A DNA stretch of 64,000 bases from Nematostella vectensis (lineage: Eukaryota > Cnidaria > Anthozoa > Actiniaria > Edwardsiidae), in assembly GCF_932526225.1 (NCBI RefSeq), contig NC_064041.1, positions 5,762,046 through 5,826,045 of the forward strand. Direction: 5' to 3'. This document shows positions 34,920 through 45,700 of this stretch, one piece after another. The number at the start of each line of letters is the position of its first letter. Positions within the stretch are counted from its first letter, which is position 1. Made by a program: the position numbers and the translations under genes. The notes under the pieces were generated by a model. It was not told the DNA's origin and searched no databases. It worked only from the letters and a program-made list of their open reading frames with translations.

Positions 34920-35160
34920 AGGTTGTTAAGCCAGCAAAGCAGGGGTTTACCCGGTGTGTTTTCCTATATACTATTCCTTCCCGCCCCCATCCTCGACTTG
35001 AGGACCCAGGGCAGCAACGCGGAGACCGGAAGCGGGAGTACCCGCTCTCAATCAATCAATCAATCAATCAAGTTTATTTCACCAAATAATAGTATAATGA
35101 TAATAATGCAAAAAATAGTGATGATGAGGAGTCTACTAAAAGCACAATGCTTATGAGGTG
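34920..35160 (+). mobile_element. Possible retroelement 3' end with (TCAA)n
   Basis: A GC-rich block (GGACCCAGGGCAGCAACGCG) runs into (TCAA)5 and then AAGTTTATTTCACC. The change from GC-rich body to simple-repeat tail resembles a SINE or LINE 3' end. No family assigned. Confidence 0.3.
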
Positions 35161-35966
35161 TAGACCCCTGTCGCAGACTAAGTAGCGTCTCTACTAAAAT
35201 ATATATGAATGTTCTTGATTTGACTAAGGAATCCTTATTATTAAACTTACATGTGGCTGATTTGATGAAATAAAGTAGAATCATATCTATAAATCAATAG
35301 CTGCTTTTTGAGAGAGAATATTGTCTTTTACAATCTTTTTGAACATATTTATTGATCTGCATTATTTTGCTTGACAAGTGAGGTTGCTCCAGATTTTTGG
35401 ACCCCTGTACGATATTGAAAATTTACGGTTATTGACTTATAAGGGACTGTGCAATAATTATCAGGAGCTTCGACAGGGCTTATATTTATGCGCCCCTGGC
35501 TTCGAATAATGAAAAAAATACGCAGAACCCCCCTCGGAGAGGGGGGGGGCTGTAAAACCAGAGGGGGGGGCAATAAAATGCTACCCAAGATAGTGGGGAG
35601 GTCAGCCTTAACTTTTTTTTTTTACATAAAAGGGGGGGGGGGGGGGGGGCTTTCTTTAAAAGATAAATAAATATCAAAATGTTCGTTCTGTATCCAGATT
35701 TATCTATTTGCTTCGCGCGTAAATGGTTATAAATGTCATCTTTTCCTTTACACACAAAATTGATGCAACCTCTTTACAGTAGTCTCACTAAGAACCGCTC
35801 TGTTCTATAAATCTCTATATATCACTCAACTCTTAGCGACAAAATGAGCTCGTTGTTTGTCTTGATGTTGCTTGAGCTCAAACTCAGAAAGCGGACTACT
35901 CCCGTAAGCACCCATATTCTAGCGGCCACACCAAGACGACAAAGGGAAGATGTTAATGTGGACTTT

Positions 35967-36148
35967 AAAAGCACACTAGCATACACACATTGGCATTGGC
36001 ACCAGTCGGGCCAAGACGGGACGCTAGCACAGTCTATTACCCGTGCAGTCTATTACCCGTCCATGGTTGCCGAACTGCACGGGTATTAGACTGTGCTAGC
36101 GTCCCGTCTTGGCCCGACTGGTGCCAATGTGTGTATGCTAGTGTGCTT
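35967..36148. mobile_element. Foldback element, copy 1, about 80-bp arms
   Basis: GCACACTAGCATACACACAT and GGGCCAAGACGGGACGCTAG on the left are mirrored by CTAGCGTCCCGTCTTGGCCC and ATGTGTGTATGCTAGTGTGC on the right. The left arm has a six-base CATTGG duplication. A shorter relative is at 39268-39372. Confidence 0.9.
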
Positions 36149-36149
36149 C

Positions 36150-36620
36150 TAAATTCCACGAAGATGTTAAGCATTAAGGGGAGGTATCTCTTAGATGAAA
36201 AAAAAAAAAAAAGAACGCCGCGTCTCAGGTGTATGGGCCTGTGTTAAACAATTTATAATTGCTCAATCCATGAGCTAAAATGAGCTTGGAATAATGATGA
36301 ATTACGTGGAACCACCCCCCTCCCTCCAAAAGCTCTGACCGTCTTCCTGTTCTTATAAAAATTACGAAGACAAGATGATAACGAGATAATTATTGCACAG
36401 TCCCTTATCTCTAATAGTTGGGAGGGGTGTATCGGGGGGGGGGGGGGGGGGTATTAAACTGTCAAGGCGGATTGTCAATTCACCTGCACCAGGTGTCGAG
36501 AATCCTCAAGGCTGATTCGACTTTTCGAGCTGTATTAGGTATAATATACATATAAAACAGACGAGAAAAAGTTAAAATGCTCCTCCTATTTGACAATGTT
36601 CCAGTCCAGTGATTTTTAAT
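36150..36620. other. Intergenic, no gene seen
   Basis: Contains a poly-A stretch near 36200 and a poly-G run at about 36433-36451. Confidence 0.4.
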
Positions 36621-36743
36621 CGGCGCTGCTTTGCTTCAGTGAGCTGATTTATTCGCAAATACACTACTCGGGTGGAAATCACAAAAGTCTTTTACATTTT
36701 ACTTGCGCTATTCACTGCTCACCACTTGCAAACCTCTCGTGAG
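36621..36743 (+). promoter_or_regulatory. Possible 5' UTR exon of the ABC transporter gene
   Basis: CTCTCGTGAG is followed by a perfect GTAAGT donor at 36744. The next good acceptor, TTTTTTTTCCAG, ends at 39787, eight bases before the ABC transporter ATG. The 5' boundary is unknown. Confidence 0.3.
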
Positions 36744-37837
36744 GTAAGTTATTATATTACCTCTCATTTATTTTTTTTAAGAAGAAATACGCATTATCTC
36801 TGATGATATCACCGATAAAAAGTATACTTACACATTTATGAAAGGATTAATAAGCTAATTGTATCCGAAAACTTGCTGGCTAATTTAAATCCATGCTTTT
36901 GCATGTTTATTGAAGAAGCAACAAGCAGTTGGAATTCAGCTTAGCTCAAGAACAAATCCAAAATTAAGGTAAAAGTGCACCCTTATATTTAAGAACTTAT
37001 ATTTAAGCTCTTGTTCTATATTCATTTCGTATCCGTCGCTGTGTAGAAACTCTTGGCGCGCAGGTTTAAAAGTCGTTACTGCTATTTATTTAAAAATATT
37101 TTGCAATTCTTTCAAATTTTAATTCTTACTTTGCCCTTTTACCGTATTATGATAATTAAAAATGTATTTTATTCACCAAAGAAATTAGGTGATGTTCATT
37201 TAAAAAATTATCTTGATTTTTCTTAGTAATTGGTGCGCATTTTTTATATTTTTACACAACCAGACAAGTCGTTTTATGACGTGTTTTTTCATAATTCCTT
37301 CTTTCTTCTTTTTATATTTTTGTTATTTTGTTGAGTTATATTAAAATAATAATCAAGTAATCATCTTGAACATTTTCATGCATTCATTAATTCCTTATCA
37401 AAAGTACTATTTAATTTCTGAATACTATAAAATTTCTAAATATAAAGACAGCGAAATTCGAGTGAAAAGATCTATAAGCTGTTGTTAGTAGTTACGGCTC
37501 TGCATTAGTTTCCGTTCAATGTATTCGTTGCGCGTCGCGATTTCTATGCTTGGTTAATCACATCACGCGCTTTCATTTTTATGCTTCGTCTTTCGTAGTG
37601 TCCTCGAAGTGGTGTTGTGTTCATTTACTAGGCTGGATACATTTAATGACCCAGTCAGTATCTTGCGAGGATGAAGTATGTCTTTCTTTTGAGTAATACA
37701 AAAAGCACAACCTGGAATTGAGCTCAGAGGATAAAGTTGGGTATGTAATAAGCTTCTTTGAAAATTTGATATTTATTCGTAAACTTGATTACCAATATTT
37801 TTTATTGCCTATTTTTAGTTTGCACGCCTTTTTGGTA

Positions 37838-39034
37838 TACATTGCTTCAAAAGGTCTCGCATATGGTAAAACCTGAACCGTTTTAAAACATATTATTCAA
37901 AAAGCACAAACTTAAATGCGATTTGCTTTTTCTAAGATACTAAAATCATTCTAGAGAAAAAGACGCGTCTTTATTACCGCTTCGTTTATTTTTTTCGCGT
38001 CCATTCCGTTACGCTTCAGGAAAGAGCAAAGCCTAGAAAGCCTAACACAGTACGTCTCTCTACAGGTAGCAATAAAAATAGTGGCGTGACACCTTTTTTC
38101 TTGGTTTTATTTAGAATATTGAAATACTTTCATCTTGAAAAAAATATTTTTCGCGGCACTTTTAAAAAGATTCGTCAAATGCAGTCTTTTATTAAGCTTT
38201 CGTTTGGGTAAACTTCAGTTAACTTTTAGTTTAAAGCTTTAGCCTTTCTACAAAGTTACTTAACACACGGCTAACCGGACGAAAATAAAATAAGAGAGAA
38301 ATAAGAGAGACAAGTAATCGCATTGAAATTTGTATGGCAAGTTTAGGGATGTATTTTCTTTATCACCAAGGGCACAAAACGCCTGTTGCAGGCGCGCTCC
38401 CAGGATTGACTCCCAGGATCTTACTTTGCCCTTTTACCGTATTATGATAATAAAAAATGTACATTGCTTCAAAAGGTCTCGCATATGGTAAAACCTGAAC
38501 CGTTTTAAAACATATTATTCAAAAAGCACAAACTTAAATGCGATTTGCTTTTTCTAAGATACTAAAATCATTCTAGAGAAAAAGACGCGTCTTTATTACC
38601 GCTTCGTTTATTTTTTTCGCGTCCATTCCGTTCGCTTCAGGAAACAGCAAAGCCTAGAAAGCCTAACACAGTACGTCTCTCTACAGGTAGCAATAAAAAT
38701 AGTGGCGTGACACCTTTTTTCTTGGTTTTATTTAGAATATTGAAATACTTTCATCTTGAAAAAAATATTTTTCGCGGCACTTTTAAAAAGATTCGTCAAA
38801 TGCAGTCTTTTATTAAGCTTTCGTTTGGGTAAACTTCAGTTAACTTTTAGTTTAAAGCTTTAGCCTTTCTACAAAGTTACTTAACACACGGCTAACCGGA
38901 CGAAAATAAAATAAGAGAGAAATAAGAGAGACAAGTAATCGCATTGAAATTTGTATGGCAAGTTTAGGGATGTATTTTCTTTATCACCAAGGGCACAAAA
39001 CGCCTGTTGCAGGCGCGCTCCCAGGATTGACTGA
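37838..39034. repeat. Near-identical direct duplication of about 575 bp
   Basis: 37838-38413 and 38460-39034 agree except for a few changes (CCGTTACGCTT against CCGTTCGCTT, AAAGAGC against AAACAGC). The 40 bases at the junction copy 37127-37166, so the second unit looks like a copy of 37127-38413 with 671 bases deleted. Confidence 0.9.
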
Positions 39035-39267
39035 GAGTCATAGGAATCATATGGTAAAAAAGATGCCGGCCAAGGGGAGGATGGGGGGGGAGGGGGGGGG
39101 GGGGGAAAGAGACTTGCCCCAAGTCGCCCTATTTGATTTTCCCTGATAGGAGCGCTCGGGTGGGTATTTTCCTCGAAAATCAGTAAAAAAGTCAGGCCAA
39201 GTTTTTAGAAATTGGCTTCTGCTGTACAACGCGTACCAGCTGGCCAGCGGACTTTGAGAAAGTGAAC

Positions 39268-39372
39268 TTTAGAAGCACACTAGCATACACACATTGGCAC
39301 CAGTCGGGCGAAGGACGAAACAGCTGTCCATGGTTGCCGAACTGCACGGGTAATAGACTGTGCTAGCGTCTA
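39268..39372. mobile_element. Foldback element, copy 2, internally deleted
   Basis: Shares GCACACTAGCATACACACAT, CCATGGTTGCCGAACTGCAC and AGACTGTGCTAGCGTCT with copy 1 at 35967-36148. Confidence 0.8.
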
Positions 39373-39795
39373 AAGTACACATTTGAGAAAGTCTAGGGGG
39401 AGGGGGGCACACCCCTTGTGTACGCGCCTGTGTTCTGCACAATATATGACCCCTCGGTGGCTGGGGAAAAATCGTCCCGAATGGTTCTGCAGTCAAATTT
39501 GCGGAGTCGAAATAATTGTGCTGGGATATTTTTGGGGGCGCTGGAGTGGATGCTTGGAAAAAAATCGTTCCGATTGTTTAAAGAAAAATATTTGGCATAA
39601 TATTGCTGTTTGTCATTTGCGCTGACAAAATATTTTGAAATAGGTGTATGTATGTACTGCTTGCATCCAGTTTATGGTATTTATTCTATTATTATTTTTT
39701 GTGTGAAAAAAGTGATCCCACGGATAATTGTTAATACAGTATTTGCTTGCCTCTGATTTCATTTCGCCGATGATTATTTTTTTCCAGATGACACG

Positions 39796-42700
39796 ATGAA
39801 AGACCAAAAAAACCCTAGGGAGCAAGCGTCACTGTGGTCACGCCTGACATTCCGCTGGCTCAACCCACTCGTTGCCTATGGCAACAAGCATCCTCTCACA
39901 CAATCCGACCTCCCTCCACTTGGCAAAACTGACAAGACCGACCACCTAACATTACAACTAGAATTACACTGGCTACGTGAACAGGTTTGTATCTTACGCT
40001 TCTCACATATATAGAGCTCAAGTAATAAATCTGGAATTTGATTCACGTTTATGTAAACAGGACCAAATGTTTAGGTGTACAATAAAGAGACATCAACAAA
40101 ACATTGATTAAATACTGAGGGAACAGATTGATTTTGCCGTCAAAGATCACCCCGTCTGTTTTTATCGGAACCCCCCATCACCCCACCCCTCCAGGCTTTA
40201 GCATAAAACACAAACAAAATGCATCAGAACTCACATTAGTCACGCTGTTAGCTCACGCATTTTTGATTCGTTCATTGATTATTTTCACATTTCTAAGGAG
40301 CGTGCTAAGCGCTGCTTTACAAAGCCGAGCCTATGGCGTGCCTTATTCGGCCTAACGTCGCTCTCAGAGGTCATCTTCCTCGAGTTCATGTTCCTCATGG
40401 GTAGCGTTTCAATCATCTCTACTCCCATCATGCTCTACTGGCTGCTAGAGACCCTGACAGGGGGTGGATCGTGGCGTGACGCACTTCCGTTTGCGGTTGG
40501 GATTAGCGTCATGTCATACGTGAGAAGCGTGTCATGGTGTCACGGACTCTATCGCTGCTCGTTACTGGGCATGCGCGTCAGGACCGCCATCACAGGAATT
40601 ATATACAAGAAGGTAAACCACATCCGTCACGCTCTTTATGAGGTTTCAACGTCAATAGGATAATTTGGAAACGACATCATACGCTTTGAAGCAAAATTCT
40701 CAAAGGTCACGCCATCGCGTTTCTTGTAACTAGAGCTATAAATAAGCAAAAATAATTAAATAAATATCAATAAATATAATAATATAATAATAAATAAATA
40801 ATAGATAATATGGATGTCACGCTTTTTATTTGACTCGTGTGCAGGTGCTGAATCTCTCCCAAGAGGACCTCTCAGTCATCACTTCCGGTCACGTGATGAA
40901 CCTGATTTCCAACGATCTAAACCGGTTTGACCGGGTTATGCTGTTCCTCCCGCGTTCGCTGACGGGACCTCTGGAAGTTGTTGGTCTGTTCGCGTGCATG
41001 ATTTGGATCGCGGGATGGCCTGCCTTAATCGGGATTTGCGTCTCCCTCTTGCTTATAACATACCAGGTGCGGGGTACCGTGCCCCTTAGAGGATAAGGGG
41101 GGGGGGGGGGGGGGAGGGTACAGAGCTAATGAATAATCGAAGCGAATTAGAAAGCGTGCACCTTTGATCCTAATCTGCTGAATCGAACCTTATTTGAACG
41201 GCATATCAACTACTGATGTAATGACGTCATAAACGAGTGTGTCCAAAATGGCGCCATAACTTTAGCTATTTTTTACCCGATTATTAATTTTTTTTTTACA
41301 AGGCCGTAGCAGGGAGTGGGGTATTAAGGGCACGTACTCCCCCAATATTTTCAAAAATTATAAGGAAATGACCTGTAGGGGACCGATGTGAGTGTGCCCC
41401 TACAACTTTCTTGATGTTTCTGTACCGTCTCCCCCCCCCCAAAAAAAAAAAATTATAATAATAAGAATGTTGTGAGGACTGCTACGGCCATCAATAGAGA
41501 ATGGGTAATTCAACTTAGATTATTTCTGTAGCCGAGGTTCTTCAAATGAGCTAAAGTTTCATTTTGTTTCTTTCTTTTGTCCGACTGACCTGACCATTTA
41601 TTCGTAGAGTTTTTAAAATTAATTGCCAAAAATATGATTTATCAGACGGCACGTGAGCGTTCACGAACCGTCGTCTGATAAATCCGCCAATCATTCGCCT
41701 GGTGCGTGACGACATGTTGCTGTTATCGGCAGATCATCGGGTCACGGCAGTCTGCAGGGATACGACTTCAGGGTTCTCGGATTACGGATAGGCGTATAAC
41801 GCTGGTGAGGGAGATTATTAATGGGATCCGCACAGTCAAGATGCATGCCTGGGAGAAACCGAGCTCTGATATCGTCAAACGCACGAGGAAGTGAGTTCCG
41901 TATTTCAATTCACACGTTCTTAATCATCACCACTAAAATCATAGTAAAATTCATAAATATATTTATATTCACATTCTTTTCTTGATCATCAATATTTTTA
42001 TACTCACATTCTTTTCTTGAATTTCAATTCAGGGTCGGGGCTCGTAGCAGGGGGTGGGGCACCCCTCCCCCAATATTTTCAAAAATTATAAGGAAGTGAC
42101 TAGTCTATTTCATTAATTAAGTTGAACCTGAAACTACTTATAGACGCAGTAGTTTGGTAGAAAAAAGCTATATTTTCGGATTTCGGGTCCCGTGTTCAGT
42201 TGGGGTACTTTTTGGGATCATTTCGGGTCCTGTACAGGTTTGACCACGTTATTTTGTCCGTTGTTTTCACCGTTCTATCCTCTTTTTAAAGAAGTACCAC
42301 TTTTGCTTTGTCTCTGTTTGAGACCTCTTTGCTTTCCATTGCTAGCCATATATACAAAAAAAAAACAGTTATAAATTCAGACGGTCAATGGGGCAAGTAT
42401 ATCTCAAAGCTCGATCGAACAACGATTTTGATTGGCTAATCGCTTTTGTAATTTCCGGCGATCGATCGGAATGCGGCATATATATGTATAACTTTTGCAA
42501 AGACACAGTTTATCGATAAAGAATGGTGAATGTCTCAGTCGTATCCTATCATCATCATTCCTTAGAGTAGTTGTACCGTTTGTGCTACTCTCGCGACTTT
42601 CCTAGTTACAAAGTTATATTATCATTTCTAACCTAGATTTTTTCCCTTTTCAGAGCTGAGGTGAACAAATACCGCTTGATGTTCACAATCGAAGCCATCT

Positions 42701-45700
42701 TCTCCGCGTTCGAGAATGCAACCATAGCAACCTTCACCTTCGTTCTTGTGCTAGTCTTCGCGTTTCGTTCCCAGGACTCCCACGCTAGTGTCCCGGTCAT
42801 CTTTTCCATCATGGCCAGCTTCTCCTCCATCCGGGTATCCGCGCAACGCATTCTTGGGTACGGCCTCAAAAAGTTTCAAGATTGCAGCGTTTCTGAGAGG
42901 AGGATACGAGACTTCCTGCAAAGCTCCGACTTTTTCTACAATAAGAACAAAAAACGACGCAACGCCTTAAGCAGGGGAACATCAAAGGCATCAAGCCCAG
43001 GCAAGGGTTTATTTAAAGAAGGGAAAGAGATAGAGGACGAAGAAAATGCCAATTCACCCGTTAGTAGAAGATTTATTGAGGTTAAAGACCTTACTATTAG
43101 TTTCCAGAAACACAAAGGAGGAAGGGACGTTTTTTGTGACGTGAATTTGTCCGTTGAAGAAAATGATATAGTGGCTGTTATTGGTGCGGTTGGAAGCGGA
43201 AAGACAACATTGTTATCAGCCATCTTAGGACAAGTGTCTTGCACAAAAGGGAAGATCAAGTCACGTGGTACGATATGTCACGTGCCTCAAGTGCCCTGGA
43301 TTTTTAATGGCTCTGTTCGTGAGAACATAACATTTGGACTTCCTTACGACGAGGAGAAATACGGACGAATAATCGACGCGTGCGCGCTTCGAAAAGACTT
43401 TGAGCTTTTTTCGAACGGTGACCTGACGGTCATCGGAGAACGCGGCGTAGCTCTTAGTGGTGGTCAGCGGGCACGCGTCAGTTTAGCACGCGCGGTTTAC
43501 GCAGACGCGGAGATCTATCTGATTGACGATACGCTGAGCGCGCTGGATGTCAGGGTAGGCAAGCACGTGTACGGGCAGTGCATTATGGGACTTCTCAAGG
43601 ACCGCCTTAGGGTGTTGGTGACGCATCAGCTCCAGTACCTTGAGGGGTCCGGGAGGGTTGTCATCATGGAGAAGGGCACTTCGAGAGAGAACTCCTACGA
43701 AGAATTCGTGGCGAGTAACCCGGATGTTAAAGCCTCGCTTTCGGGTAAGTGATCTTCTACGAAGAATTCGTGGCGATTAACCCGGATGTTAAAGCCTTGC
43801 TTTCGGGTAAGTGATCTCCTACGAGAAATTCGTGGCGAGTAACCCGGATGTTAAAGCCTCGCTTTCGGGGAAGTGATCTTCTACGAAGAATTCGTGGCAA
43901 TTAACCCGGATGTTAAAGCCTTGCTTTCGGGTAAGTGATCTCCTACGAGAAATTCGTGGCGAGTAACCCGGATGTTAAAGCCTCGCTTTCGGGGAAGTGA
44001 TCTTCTACGAAGAATTCGGGGCGATTAGCCCGGATGTTAAAGCCTTGCTTTCGGGTAATTGATCTCCTACGAAGAATTCGTGGCGAGTAACCCGGATGTT
44101 AAAGCCTCGCTTTCGGGTGAGTGATCTTCTACGAGGAATTCGGGGCGAGTAACCCGGATGTTAAAGCCTCGCTTTCGGGTAAGTGATCTCCTACGAAGAG
44201 TTCGTGGCGAGTAACCCGGATGTTAAAGCCTCGCTTTCGGGGAAGTGATCTTCTACGAAGAATTCGTGGCGATTAGCCCGGATGTTAAAGCCTTGCTTTC
44301 GAGTAAGTGATCTCCTACGATGAATTCGGGGCGATTAACCCGGATGTTAAAGCCTCGCTTTCGGGTAAGTGATCTCCTACGATGAATTCGGGGCGAGTAG
44401 CCCGGATGTTAAAGCCTCGCTTTCAGGTAAGTGATCTCCTATGAGGAATTCGGGGCAAATAGCCCGGATGTTAGAGCCCGGCTTGCAGGCATTTTGCTGA
44501 TAAAAGGCTGAGCGCGCGCTAGTTTGCCACCCAAACAGTCACGTGATCTCTTATCGCAAGTCCCCAATTGTTGGCTTGAAATACTTTATCATCTTTTTCA
44601 CCGATTAAACCCCTTTCGAACTATTCCACCACTGAATTATCCTAATCCTCTTGCTTGAGAGGGGAAGCCCGTACAAAAAAACTATCGCGGCACTCTTAAA
44701 GCTTGTAAAAGTCCCTGCTAATAAGCGCCATCTATTTACAGGCGATGAGAGCAAGGAGCAAAAGGAGACGGCCATCAGTCCGGACGCGCAACCTGATGAG
44801 GGTGCTAGCAAAGGGCTGCTGCTACACGACGAGGAGAGGGATGTGGGAAAGGTGTCATGGCGGACGTACTGGCACTACCTGCGCGCGGGATTCCCGCTAC
44901 CCGCACTCCTTGCACTTGCCATATTCATCGTCATGACGCCAGGTAAGTCAAGTGGTAGAGTTATCCCGCATTTTGCGCGCGGGATTCCCGCTACCCGCAC
45001 TCCTTGCACTCGCCATATTAATCGTCATGACGCCAGGTAAGTCACGTGATAGAGTTATCCCGCATTTTGCGCGCGGGATTCCCGCTACCCGCACTCCTTG
45101 CAATCGCCATATTGATCGTCATGACGCCAGGTTAGTCACGTGGTAGAGTTATCCCGCATTTTGCGCGCGGGATTCCCGCTACCTACATTCATTGCACTCG
45201 TCATATTGATGGTCATGACGCCAGGTTAGTTACGTGGTACAGTTAATATCCGAATACAGTATTTTGAATAGACGCGTCCCATTGTCATACTCGAGGATGC
45301 ATTGCCTTCTTTTCGAGACCTTTAGCGGGCGCCCACATAGACGGCTGATTTCCTGATTCTATTATCTAGACTTTTTCCTCTTTGTCTCATAGTTATCGAT
45401 AGCGTGCCTTGAATTCTGATGTACTAAACTTTGCAAAGCGCCAGAAATAAAGCCCTGATTTTCCGAGCATTGTCATTTAAGGGTGTTTCACACAGCACAG
45501 TTTAGTTATATGCGACACCTCTTTAACTCGAGCCATACAGTGTTAGTCGGCCTACAGGTCCGCTCCCAGGATTGGCCAAGGGGGTGGGGAAGGGGGGGGG
45601 GGGGCTACGACTCCGCTACGATGCTCGACTAACAATGTCGTAGTGTGAAATTTAGTGGTAAGACATGACGCAGACAGGTCGCATACGACTAGATCATGCT

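Larger units (their letters stand above)
36744..39787. other. Putative long 5' intron of the ABC transporter, no coding sequence seen
   Basis: AT-rich sequence that includes the 575-bp duplication (37838-38413 and 38460-39034), a G-rich tract at 39083-39105 and the foldback copy at 39268-39372. Confidence 0.35.

Noticed and set aside
35844-36247. Two plus-strand frames over 35844-36247
   Set aside because: They run through a foldback element and have no recognisable domain.
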